From assembly GCF_000003605.2 (NCBI RefSeq), contig NW_003142800.1, positions 187,984 through 219,600 on the forward strand: a DNA stretch of 31,617 nucleotides, written 5' to 3'. The translations under genes were made by a program, and so were the position numbers. The stretch's first letter is position 1; each line of letters opens with the position of its first letter. This document shows positions 22,701-30,921 of the stretch, one piece after another. Origin of the DNA: Saccoglossus kowalevskii. Lineage: Eukaryota > Hemichordata > Enteropneusta > Harrimaniidae. The notes beneath the pieces were generated by a model, which saw nothing but the letters and a program-made list of their open reading frames with translations, searched no databases and was not told where the DNA came from.

Positions 22701-25700
22701 TTACCTGGTAACTCATCATGCAGCATTTTCTTTAACCAGATAAGGGTTAAACAAGAGTTTTGTTAACTAATCCGCAAGCTAGTGAAGAAAATTATGTCTG
22801 AACACAAAAATATGTTAGGGATAAACTGTTTTTGAAGTTCATTCACTGGCTTGCTCGAAAACGGGGACTATTAATTTGGGTTTGTTTCGTACGTACGTAC
22901 ATCCGGAGCTATATCTCGGACACCCATTTACGGATTTCATTCAAACTTTACATGAAGACAATACATAATGTCTTACATATGCGCGTCAAGTGACTTGATC
23001 AGAGAAAAATGGCCAACTGACGGCCATTTTGGATGTAAAATTTGCTATGTTTGAAACCTAAACGTGTCCGCAGCAGTTTCTCGGAGATGACTGGGCCGAT
23101 TTGGATCAAAGTTGGTATGATGATCATACATATTGGGTTGTAGGTGCACGTCATTTTTTTTTTCCGTGATTCAAACAAATATGGCTGACTGGCGGCCATC
23201 TTGTTTTCCATGGTACCCATGCTACTTTATCTTAAATGCAATGAACGTTTCTATTTAAATTTTGTACAAAGATAGTATACCAAAGGATACATTTGTACCA
23301 ACATTAGTTTTGTGATTCGATTCAATATGACTAACAGATGCCCAAATTTCCTGTAAAAGTGTTAAATCGTAATTTTTTACATGTCCAGAGCTGTTTCACA
23401 GAGATGACTAGGCCAATTTAGATCAAAGTTGATATGTTGATCATACATATATGGTTATAGGTACACGTCATATTTTTTTCGTGATTCGAACAAATATATC
23501 TGACTGGCGGCCATTTTGTTTTTCATGGTACATGTACCCATGCTACTTTCTTTTGAATGCAATGAACCTTTCTCTTTAAATTTTGTACAAAGACAGTATA
23601 CCATGTAATTTGATTCAATATGACTGCCCAATGTCCAATTGTCATGTAAAAGCACTAAATCATAATTTTTTTACAAATCCATCTCCTATTAATGGTTTCA
23701 ATCTAATCTCAATGACTTCATCAGCATCAAATTGATATGTCAGATCACAACATTTTGGACGGGGACTGTGTCATTAACAATGACTTGTTCATTTTCTAAT
23801 GATATCTTCAGTTCTTAATTGAAATGTGCATTGCTAACAACCGAGCTATCTCAGCCGACAGGCTGCTTGTTCTTTATTTTTTGCAAGAATCTTTTAGACA
23901 TATAGTGCAGCTATAATTATGACTTTTGAAGCCAGTTCTTAACACCGACATGACTGTAACATCATCATTTTTGCATAGAATAAAACCAAATCATTTCAAG
24001 TATCATGACTATCCAAATCATGATACAATGTGTCACACAATTTGAAGCTGTGTTTTTGAAATTTAATAATTAACTTTCCAGAAATACACTCAAACAATAA
24101 TTAATATTTGCTGTATCTGCAAACGTCACCATTTAAACAATCATTTTGATCATAACATTGAGAACAGTACATGTACATTGCCATTATGTGACAAGTTGTC
24201 TGTCAGTCAGGTCAGTGTTTGAATGAGCGGGTAAGCAGTAAAATGTGGTCTGTTTCCAGAGAGGGATGATCTAAAAAAGCAATGGATTGAGTACTGTAAA
24301 ACTGTACATAAACCAAAAATTGCATTTATTGTATACTGGATCAATTAAATAGACCATTTAGACCAAAGACGCACCTCTGTCATGGAACTGTATGTAATAG
24401 AGCAGATACATTAATTACTGGTAATTTTAATGTAGGCTAGAGCATGAATGCAACGAGTACATGCATTGATTCATATTCACACTTATGCATGTACTATTTC
24501 AAAATGTCTTACAGCATAGTTCATTTGATGTTGAACACTGACGGCTACTTACAAGAAGCAAAACAACTCATTAGTAATTTATAATTGTTGCTAATAGAAA
24601 GTTTCAGCTCAGCCACTCTCCAAGCAGAAGATATAAATACCTTAATTTTTACTGCATATTTATCTCTCATCTCTGGTGAGCCTCTGGGACATTTGTATAC
24701 ACGTCTCTACAAGTCTTTTAAAAATATTATCTTATCATCTATTATGCAAACTCTTAATATTACCACCTGTGGTATACTTGAAATTAATATCTCACGGCAT
24801 GCAATAGAAAAAGATTATTATTGATTTTGTTGCTTATAATACAAAGAGTTTTCTTTTTCTGATCGTCAAATAAATTGATTTTTTCATTGTTGCCTTCAAG
24901 GACATACTTCACTGAAGATTAGCTTGATTGTGTTTTAAATAAAACATGTTTTTTTTTTTTAAAGCATGAGCATACTTCGCATATATCCTATGTAACTTAT
25001 TTATTCTAAAATCCCTTGAGGCTTCAATCAAATCTGTTGTACATGTAGGTGTATTCTCATAGAAAATTTATTAATCTTAAAGCAAAGGTGTATTTGTTTC
25101 ATGTCTTACTTATTGGCTGAAGGCAATATTAATAAGCATATGAATGAGGTTTTATATGTCAGCCTGAGTTTTGCTATTTGATTGCATGTAGTTTTGATTT
25201 ATATACAGTGGGAAGCCTTTTCTCCTATAATGAATTGCATACATGTGTTATGTGCAGAAACATGCCCAGTAGAGCAAAATGTGAATTTGGTTTAAACTAC
25301 CTTAACAGATTTGAATGAAACTAGGTACATAGGCGCTTTGAGGTAATCCACAGATGTAATTAGTTTAAGGGTAAAATCGTGCCTATTAATTATGCACTTT
25401 GCATAAATTAGGCAACTTTCTGATACCTCTCATCAGATTTAAATTGGTATGTACATTGTACATGTACTGCTCTTGGATAAAACAGACTGTAAACCACAAA
25501 TGTACAATCAAATCTGTTTCTTTTCTTTAATTCATTCTGTTTATTTACTTAATTACTGTGGATCAGAATGCTTTCACATTGTGCATCTCCGAATTCAGAT
25601 CTATATTAGCTGACATGATAGGCTAACCTTAAATTTTTAATGTCAAATCCGCTTTTATTTCTCATCACACAACGGTTCTTACTAAGCTCCTCTGATTTCA

Positions 25701-28700
25701 AATGGAATACGATTTAAGAACTCTTGAGTTATTATTGCCCTCTAGGTGAATACAGAACATGTGTTTCCACATTTCTCAAAACGTACTTCAGTCTTGGAAC
25801 CAGGGAATTTAATGCATATAAAAGCAGTCAATGTGGCATTCTCATTGCCAAAGAAGCACTAGACAGATTTTTAGGCAATACACAAGATTGATGTTTTAAT
25901 ATGACGGCCTGATGCAAAAAATGCCCTCAACTGCTTTATATTGAAAATCCATTCATCAATAGCATATTCACTATTGTCCATATCATAATAAATAGTTTTA
26001 ATTTTCAAGGGACATGAGCTGTGTTATTCGCCTGTTTTATTAGCTCCAATGTCGACTGTTGCAATTCAATTTTGTCTGTTCTGTGATTTTTTTGAAGCCC
26101 AATAAATTATTCACACATGTGAACATCTCTTTGCTCTGTTATATTTTCTCTAGGCATGTATCAACTTTTTTATTAGCTCCGCTGTCGACTTTGTTGAGCG
26201 GAAGCTTATCATATAAGTGATTGTCCGTCGTTCGTGTCAATGTTTTACTTTTTCGACTTCTCCTACAAGCCTGAATGCTTTGATACTTGGTGTATATGTA
26301 CTAGTACTTTGGGCAGACCTCTCTTAGGTTTGTTCATTTCATGACGATATCTTCAATTCTCTAATTTTGGTGAATATTTTTGTCATTTTTGGTAAAAAGT
26401 GATATTTTCTACTTCTTGTTAAAAAACTCATGTCCAATTGCTTTGATATTACATATACATTTTTTTGTATAGGTACTACATGTGGACCTTTTTCAGATTT
26501 GTTCATTTTGTAAAGATATCTTTAATTCTCTAATTTTGGTGAATATTTTTGTCATTTTTAGTAAAAAGTGATATTTTTGACTTCTTGCTTTGATATTACA
26601 TATGTGGGGCGCGATACGTTGCGGATATGGAAATGTAACGAAATATAGTATGCAAAATTATCTGCTACACAATCAGCACCAATCACCACAGAAGAACGAC
26701 TTAATGAAAACTCAGAATTTATTCACTAACGGAAAACCCGCTGGAAATCCGGAGACTTACAACTCGATATCAACGATATAACACAAATTGTAAGAATGAT
26801 ACAGAATTGGCAGTATGCCCTTGATATACATCGATAAACTCTTGATCGTGTAAGAAAATTAGTGGGAAAACTTCTAATTGGATGAATATAAAAATTGAAA
26901 CAAAAGAACACACTGCGGTGGTTTCTACCACGTTCGCATTCATGTCGTCGTCTCACTTCAGAATCCGTATTTTGCAACAATGTATAAGTCAGAATACAGT
27001 ATTATTGAACTTGTATAAAACGAAATGAATAAAGCGATTAACAAATATTGCATGTTTCAATTACAATGCTTCACAGATAAATGATTCAGAAATTACTCCG
27101 ACAACATATATACATGTAGGTACTACATGTGGACCTCTTTCAGATTTGTTAATTTCATGGTGATATCTTCAATTATCTAATTTTGATGATTATTTTTGTC
27201 ATTCTTGTTGAAAACAGCAAGTCCCATTGCTTTGATACTATACATATTGTTCATTTTCAAATGATATTTTCTGTTCTTTAATTGAAATGTGCATTGCTAA
27301 CAGCGGCGCTATCTCAGCCGACAGGCTGCTTGTTTTTATTCCGTGTAATTTTCGAGCAAGAATAACCTTTGTTTCAAATGAGTAAACATCACACATTTTT
27401 ATTACATACCACAAATATCAATATTCATCAATAGTATTAAAAGCATTTACTCACTTTTAGTAAGTAGACATATAACAAGATTTTGATAGGACCACAATGT
27501 TTTTGTTTTGTTATTTTTTCTAACTTTCAGCCATTACTTATTTCACAGGCGTTGGTTCTCTCACTTCATTGTACAAAAATCAAAGAATTAGAGTTGACAG
27601 GGAGACATCTACGATCACTGGCTGATATGGTTTTACATCAACACAGCCAGGGTGTAATGAGTCGGTATAGGTATAATCAAGTTGATGAGAGTCCTCTTTC
27701 TTGTTTTCGCAAACGTAAAGGTGAGTCAGGTGTATTCTATAGTATTCTGTTTATATGGAGATCAATCAAACATGACACAGATATTTTTATTGTAATACTA
27801 ACGGTTGATTTAAAATGATAGAGATGCACATTTTTTTTTTCCAGTAGATTTGCCACAGTTACTGTGCGTGTTTGAGTTTCATGTGAACACACATGTAGTT
27901 TACATGTGTCTTATGGGACCCACATTAGATTATGATTATGTGCTACCATGACTGTATGGCTTTGTGTCGCACTTCCTCATTATTGTGCATGGAAGCAAAA
28001 ACACATGTTTAGAGTTGGTGTTTACACTATAAAAATAAAACATTTCTTGTAAGCATGAGAAGGAAATTGCAGATATCAAATGAGTTGCTATGTAATGTAG
28101 TATTTATTAAATAAGTATAGTTCACTGTACTATGCTAAACATATTGTATATAAAATGTATTTTATTGCAACATATGGAACTACTACATTAGTTTAATAAA
28201 TTCAATATTACATGGTCAAAATTGTTGATATCCAATTTATCACATATATGCATCTCCAGCTGTTTCTAATATTAAAATCGTTATTTGTGTATGCACATCT
28301 TATTGCATCCTATTTGCATAAAGCAATGCCGGTCCGTGAACAAGCCCAATTGAAGAAATAACTAATTTTTGGAATCATCAATGTATTTACAAATTGGCAG
28401 CATTTTAACTAAATTGTAGGCTAGTTCTATCAGCAGTCTTCATGTATTTTAATGGCAATTAGCAAGCAGGGGGTACTGGCAGTTCAGTGGAGATCCTGTT
28501 AGAAACAGCGAAATCCTCAAATGCGATTTGAAAATAAAATATGTATTGGTGAATGCATGAGAAAATTCAGATTGATCATATTTCAAACAGTTTTCACAAC
28601 AAGCCATGTTTTTGCCTTTTAAGAGGTGATTAGTTGGTGATATCACAATTTCAAATTGCTTGCAAAGAACAATCATATTTGCCACTCAGAGGGTATTACA

Positions 28701-29547
28701 TGGCTTTATGTCACTGATACTACATGATATATGGAATAAAGTGTACTGAAAAAAATCCATTAAATATATCACTGAAAGCTGTCGGTACTTGCTATAATAT
28801 ATGCTTTGCTGTCTTGTATTAATAATGTTACATGTATCTGCAATGCAAGGAGACTGTCTCATTTGTTTTCCCATTGATTTATTTAGCAGAATCACCTCCT
28901 GATATCTCTGATGATCGTTTGATTTGTGAAAATACAAAAGAGAAACGGGCACGGTTATCCCAAACACAAGAAACATTTGGTCAAAATAAGCAACCTGTGG
29001 TACAAAAACTGACATATAAGGTAAGATTCATGTAATGCATATCAAGTACTACCGGTACTCATTAGCTGTTGTAGGGATGTACAATGGTAATAAGAAATGG
29101 CATGATAATGATTCCTGATATTACAAGGTGAAAGAAGGGAGTACATGTATGTAACTGTAGCTCCAGTTGAGTTCCATGCTGAAATACCACAGAGATTGCT
29201 GCCACTACTTGTCAATTATTGTATTAGCTATCATTATTGTACAATTTTGCTCTTCTGATTCTGGTTAATGCTTTTATGTAGATTGTGAAAAACGATGTAT
29301 TTATACCATTTTCTTTCTTCTGTTGTAGTTAGTAACTGGATTTCATGCGAATGAATATGTTCCTGGTATGGCGGATGGTGACACAAATGTATTTCACTGT
29401 ACTGTCAAATTTGCCGGCACAAGTGTGATTGAAGGCATCAGGCAACTTGGTCCAGCAGGGTTAGCAAAATTACCTCTGCCATCTCATCTTGGGAATATAC
29501 ATTCACTGGCAAAAAATTGTATGATTATATCTGAAGGAAATCACTGA
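7583..29547 (+). CDS. CENPN: Centromere protein N (CENP-N), complete coding sequence in eight exons
   Basis: Exons 7583-7753, 8413-8458, 13611-13670, 14188-14267, 21398-21568, 27549-27720, 28887-29020 and 29329-29547 join to 1053 bases, 350 codons plus TGA. Human CENP-N has 339 residues. Similarity covers the whole length. The N-terminal pyrin-like fold (residues 1-95) has the conserved Trp26 region and LDFNRATKA. The central domain has KKEDWIWLRI (from residue 123) and FTSTIKKSYKQYLLQALVLS. The strongest signature is ENTKEKRARLSQTQETFG (about residues 248-265). The C-terminal domain that pairs with CENP-L ends with VKFAGTSVIEGIRQLGPAGL. CENP-N recognises the CENP-A nucleosome and, with CENP-L, belongs to the constitutive centromere network at the inner kinetochore. 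The first in-frame ATG after an in-frame TGA at 7523 was taken as start. All introns are GT-AG. Confidence 0.96.
7754..8412 (+). other. CENPN intron 1
   Basis: 659 bases of AT-rich sequence. I see no repeat or second gene in it. Confidence 0.85.
8413..8458 (+). CDS. CENPN: CENPN coding exon 2 (46 bases)
   Basis: Encodes RKNITLDDVAELDLI plus one base, aligning with KRASISDAALLDII of human. Acceptor TTTTTCTAG ends at 8412; donor GTAAGT from 8459. Too short to stand out as an open frame; found by homology. Confidence 0.93.
9384..9463 (+). promoter_or_regulatory. Octamer/CRE/TATA cluster inside CENPN intron 2
   Basis: A perfect octamer ATTTGCAT (9384-9391), a perfect cAMP-response element TGACGTCA (9408-9415) and a TATA box TATAAATAAG (9454-9463) fall within 80 bases in promoter order on the plus strand. 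A start near 9485-9495 would be expected. No protein-coding frame follows, so an internal CENPN start, a noncoding RNA or a transposon promoter are all possible. Inferred from motifs only. Confidence 0.4.
10733..12287. mobile_element. 1.55-kb element with perfect 26-bp terminal inverted repeats
   Basis: The sequence starting TACCGGATTCGGCTGATACC at 10733-10758 recurs as an exact inverted copy at 12262-12287. Just inside both ends GGGCGAT and TGTGGACCAAAA also recur in inverted order, at different spacing. The interior has no transposase-like open frame. A T-A pair begins and ends the repeats, but I cannot show a target duplication outside them. It is probably a non-autonomous DNA transposon of a family I do not recognise; two inverted copies of a smaller repeat is the alternative. 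Confidence 0.7.
13494..13586. mobile_element. Short copy of the CTGTAAA...TTTACAG MITE family
   Basis: Begins TATCTGTAAA and ends TTTACAGTA, with the inner piece CAGCATTTTTTGCTATTT resembling the start of the copy at 18630. It is about half length, so internally deleted. It ends 25 bases before exon 3, and so adjoins its acceptor tract. Confidence 0.45.
13611..13670 (+). CDS. CENPN: CENPN coding exon 3 (60 bases)
   Basis: Completes a Tyr codon split with exon 2 and encodes NHWHQNNRNWQVYRLTGAE, ending in one base of a Gly codon. The pattern Y-x-x-x-H-Q...W-x-V matches human YMQFHQHQKVWDVFQM. Acceptor TTTCAATAG ends 13610; donor GTAAGA from 13671. Confidence 0.92.
13671..14187 (+). other. CENPN intron 3
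   Basis: 517 bases, AT-rich; no feature seen. Confidence 0.85.
14188..14267 (+). CDS. CENPN: CENPN coding exon 4 (80 bases)
   Basis: Completes Gly and encodes MKKDAPIVPPDFEFTLRKQL and six more residues to FRH. Acceptor TTTGTTACAG ends 14187; donor GTAAGT from 14268. Phase 0 at the 3' end. Confidence 0.92.
15478..16020. repeat. Hairpin-ended repeat family, copy 1
   Basis: The left end folds: AGCTCCGC (15479-15486) pairs with GCGGAGCT (15502-15509), with inner TCGAC/GTCGA. TAGCTCCGCTGT (15478-15489) is also inverted near the right end as ACAGCGGAGCTA (15987-15998). That end is followed by a second hairpin, CAGCC-GATA-GGCTG (16002-16015). Between them a unit of about 160 bases repeats in tandem two to three times; its marks are CTCTCAGATTTGTTCATTT and TTTTGGTGAATATTTTTGTC. 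Other copies are at 26170-27333, with ends alone at 26038 and 23787-23875. No open frame. Confidence 0.8.
18630..18845. mobile_element. TA-flanked MITE (CTGTAAA-type ends), copy 1
   Basis: 216 bases from TACTGTACC to TTTTACAGTA. The interior shares TTTTAGTTTTGCTATTTTCA with the copy at 20431 (TTTTAATTTTGCTTATTTCA there) at the same distance from the left end, so the two are one family. Non-coding. Confidence 0.7.
19285..19420 (+). mobile_element. Possible worn tRNA-derived SINE
   Basis: GGTTTGATTCT at 19328-19338 resembles a polymerase III B box, and the bases before it resemble a tRNA anticodon arm. No convincing A box and no target duplication were found, so this is weak. Confidence 0.3.
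19830..21241 (+). mobile_element. Decayed LINE (non-LTR retrotransposon) with nested MITE
   Basis: Pieces of one ORF2 protein follow in the right order. There is a reverse-transcriptase segment at about 19833-19935 (VMSPTLFNILINDLKDNL). The thumb region follows at about 20045-20150 (SFNDAMSHLASKATKSIH), then IKPILLYGSEIWA at about 20190. Next come the region around 20800-21010 with KFRISNHNLEIEKDRH and the Cys/His knuckle EEHFLLAC at about 21043-21066. The frame ends SSRDTNIILNLADYI...TAA at 21239-21241. It has frameshifts and stops, and the catalytic YxDD box is missing. The C-terminal region is related to that of the LINE at 6427-6768. A MITE sits at 20431-20641. Confidence 0.88.
20431..20641. 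mobile_element. TA-flanked MITE (CTGTAAA-type ends), copy 2, inside the LINE
   Basis: Ends TACTGTAAA (20431-20439) and TTTACAGTA (20633-20641) are inverted. The similarity continues inward for about 40 bases on each side (TTTTAATTTTGCT against AGCAAAATTTAAA). Leaving it out, with one copy of TA, rejoins an open reading frame of the surrounding LINE. This fixes both boundaries and shows TA target duplication as in Tc1/mariner elements. Confidence 0.88.
21398..21568 (+). CDS. CENPN: CENPN coding exon 5
   Basis: 57 codons from DLHMMKKEDWIWLRICLKEG to KSYKQYLLQ. Acceptor TTCTTTCTAG ends 21397; donor GTAAGC from 21569. Phase 0 both ends. Confidence 0.95.
21700..23660. repeat. Diverged ~310-bp tandem repeats with GGCGGCCATTTTG core
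   Basis: The core GACTGGCGGCCATTTTG or a near copy occurs at about 21924, 22070, 23013, 23187 and 23502. It is embedded in longer similar units with TTTCTCGGAGATGACTGGGC, ATCATACATAT and AAATTTTGTACAAAG. The best pair, 23079-23280 and 23388-23600, is offset by about 310 bases. Earlier units at about 21820-22020, 22120-22265 and 22330-22390 share CATGCCTTGACC and ATTTCATTCAAACTT. Each core is a small imperfect inverted repeat (GGC...GCC). Non-coding. Confidence 0.75.
23787..23875. repeat. Hairpin-ended repeat family, right-end fragment
   Basis: Matches the right end of the copy at 15478-16020, from ATGATATCTTCAGTTCTTAA to the CAGCC-GACA-GGCTG hairpin and the closing CTTGTT. The left part is absent; the sequence before it belongs to the 310-bp repeats. 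Confidence 0.75.
26170..27333. repeat. Hairpin-ended repeat family, copy 2, split by a solo LTR
   Basis: Left end TTAGCTCCGCTGTCGAC with fold-back partner GAGCGG-AAGCT at 26201-26211. Tandem inner units follow, and the right end AACAGCGGCGCTATCTCAGC with its hairpin finishes at 27333. The third inner unit is interrupted at 26603-27103 by the solo LTR. Another left end, less well kept, lies at 26036-26055. Confidence 0.8.
26603..27103 (+). mobile_element. Solo LTR of an LTR retrotransposon
   Basis: A 501-base insert begins TGTGGGGCGC and ends CTCCGACA (TGT...ACA ends), flanked by 5-bp direct repeats ACATA at 26598-26602 and 27104-27108. It sits inside a repeat unit whose uninterrupted form is known from 15478-16020, so the boundaries are supported independently. 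It carries AATAAA at 27028-27033 and TATAAAA at 27014-27020 and is richer in CG dinucleotides than its surroundings. No internal retroelement genes are present, as expected after recombination between two LTRs. Strand is assigned from the AATAAA. Confidence 0.8.
27549..27720 (+). CDS. CENPN: CENPN coding exon 6
   Basis: Encodes ALVLSLHCTKIKELELTGRH through CFRKRK plus one base. Acceptor TTATTTCACAG ends 27548; donor GTGAGT from 27721. A second in-frame acceptor 18 bases upstream (AACTTTCAG ending 27530) would add PLLISQ. The shorter form fits the human spacing better by one residue versus five. Confidence 0.92.
27721..28886 (+). other. CENPN intron 6
   Basis: 1166 bases, AT-rich, no repeat or second gene recognised. 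The minus-strand open frames inside it have no family resemblance. Confidence 0.8.
28887..29020 (+). CDS. CENPN: CENPN coding exon 7
   Basis: Completes an Ala codon and encodes ESPPDISDDRLICENTKEKR through LTYK. The acceptor is a tandem TAGCAG (AG at 28885-28886 or 28888-28889), so mRNAs may differ by one Ala codon; the upstream site is used here. Donor GTAAGA from 29021. Confidence 0.94.
29021..29328 (+). other. CENPN intron 7
   Basis: 308 bases, the shortest intron of the gene; a pyrimidine-rich tract (TTTTCTTTCTTCTGTTGTAG) leads to exon 8. Nothing else seen. Confidence 0.85.
29329..29547 (+). CDS. CENPN: CENPN last coding exon (72 codons plus TGA)
   Basis: Begins LVTGFHANEYVPG and ends IISEGNH then TGA at 29545-29547. 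Acceptor CTTCTGTTGTAG ends 29328. Holds the VKFAG...LGPAGLAKLPLP core that aligns with IKFSS...LAPAGIADAPLSP of human. Confidence 0.95.
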   Translation, partial: LVTGFHANEYVPGMADGDTNVFHCTVKFAGTSVIEGIRQLGPAGLAKLPLPSHLGNIHSLAKNCMIISEGNH

Positions 29548-30921
29548 CATCCTTACCTGTATCATCAATCTGACATGCTGTATTTCGCTGCTCTACAAAT
29601 ACGCATCAACACTTGTGTACTTGTTTTTTCCTGCAGCACTGCTAAATTAGATTTCTGAATTGTATTCACTTACAACTGTTAATCTTATGTGAAGTGTAAG
29701 GAACCAGGGGAATTGTATTTTACTATTCAAAAAGTCTACTTCAAATATTACCGCTGGCCAGTAATGTTTGACAAGGCTTGCATTTTGAAACTTTGTATAG
29801 ATTTGTACAGTATTTTTTGCTTTACATTCTACTTGATGTTTGCAAGGCATTATTGTGCACGTACTGGACCATCATGCATTCGAAACTGGTGTTATCCAAG
29901 CAAGCAGTATTCCTAAAGAACAGTTTTGAAGTGAATTGTCATAATGTTATTCTTAGTATATATTTGAGTGCATGCAGTACCGTTCATGCTATATGCTGGA
30001 ATTGAGTGAAACTGGCTTGCAGCATGAACAAAAGTTTGTATTATCCTGAATCTGAGTGAGAAACGATAGATGCATGAGCCATCCTGGTTTGCGCGACAAT
30101 TGGTTCCTGCATCAGTTAGCTGCATAATCCGAATCTTAATATCATGAATAGCAGGAATTAATGATTACAATGATTGTTTAATAATGTCATTATGACATAA
30201 AATATTTGGAGATGATAATTTAAAAAAATTATTATTCAACATGTGATCTTTGAGGGTTGTAGACAGCTTAATGAAAGAACCGGAGTGAAATGCCTGTCAT
30301 TTAATATGTACAATATACTGTGCAGTAGACTTATTTCTGACATATTTTTGTATAAAATTTTAACAGTTCTTGTTTTATAATTCAGCCTTTATTTTTGCTT
30401 ACCCATGAATTTTAAAAATTTGATGTAGCTGTTCTTTAGATAACTTTTTAGAATACAATTTGATTCATATACATGGTCATGTTTATTATTATATGCTTGC
30501 CCCCATATGTTGTCTCAGTATTCGATGTCTTGGGTGTTCACACTGCTATTCACATTCGTTTTGCAAACGTACATAAGAACATGTGCGCTAGTCTATCGGG
30601 AGGTTGTTCATTTGACGTTGGTAAAATATATCTGATTGGAAGCGTCTAAAACACCCAACCAAAGTTGTCCTAGCATATGGCAATGATTATACAAGATGAC
30701 CTGATATCCAATTTATAAAGAGGATATAAACATTAATAGAATCCACCAAGGTACAGTGGTGAGGAGAATTTGGCTTGCATTTTGTATGGTCATCTTCAAC
30801 AACAAATACATTTGACATTACATGCATGTATGATTGAAAACGTACTTGAATGAATAATCAAAAGTAATCTTACAGATATAACAACCATATGGCCTTGCTG
30901 TGATAAGATATTTTCAAGAGT
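29548..30921 (+). other. 3' flank of CENPN (3' UTR and beyond)
   Basis: No canonical AATAAA or ATTAAA is visible on the plus strand between the stop and the minisatellite. Weaker variants TATAAA occur at about 30351 and 30715. The 3' UTR end is therefore not placed. No exon of another gene is recognised; overlapping open frames at 29647-30125 on both strands look random. Confidence 0.6.

Larger units (their letters stand above)
21569..27548 (+). other. CENPN intron 5
   Basis: 5980 bases. 21630-23660 is built of related tandem repeats (separate entry), 23787-23875 is the right end of the hairpin-ended repeat, 26038-27333 holds the second hairpin-ended repeat with a solo LTR in it. 23876-26037 and 27334-27530 are AT-rich with nothing I can name. 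Confidence 0.8.

Noticed and set aside
27483-27548. Upstream extension of the CENPN exon 6 frame as coding
   Set aside because: It is intron with a pyrimidine tract and acceptor; only the last 18 bases could be exonic through the alternative acceptor.
28686-29035. 109-codon minus-strand frame
   Set aside because: It overlaps CENPN exon 7 in antisense and has no family resemblance.
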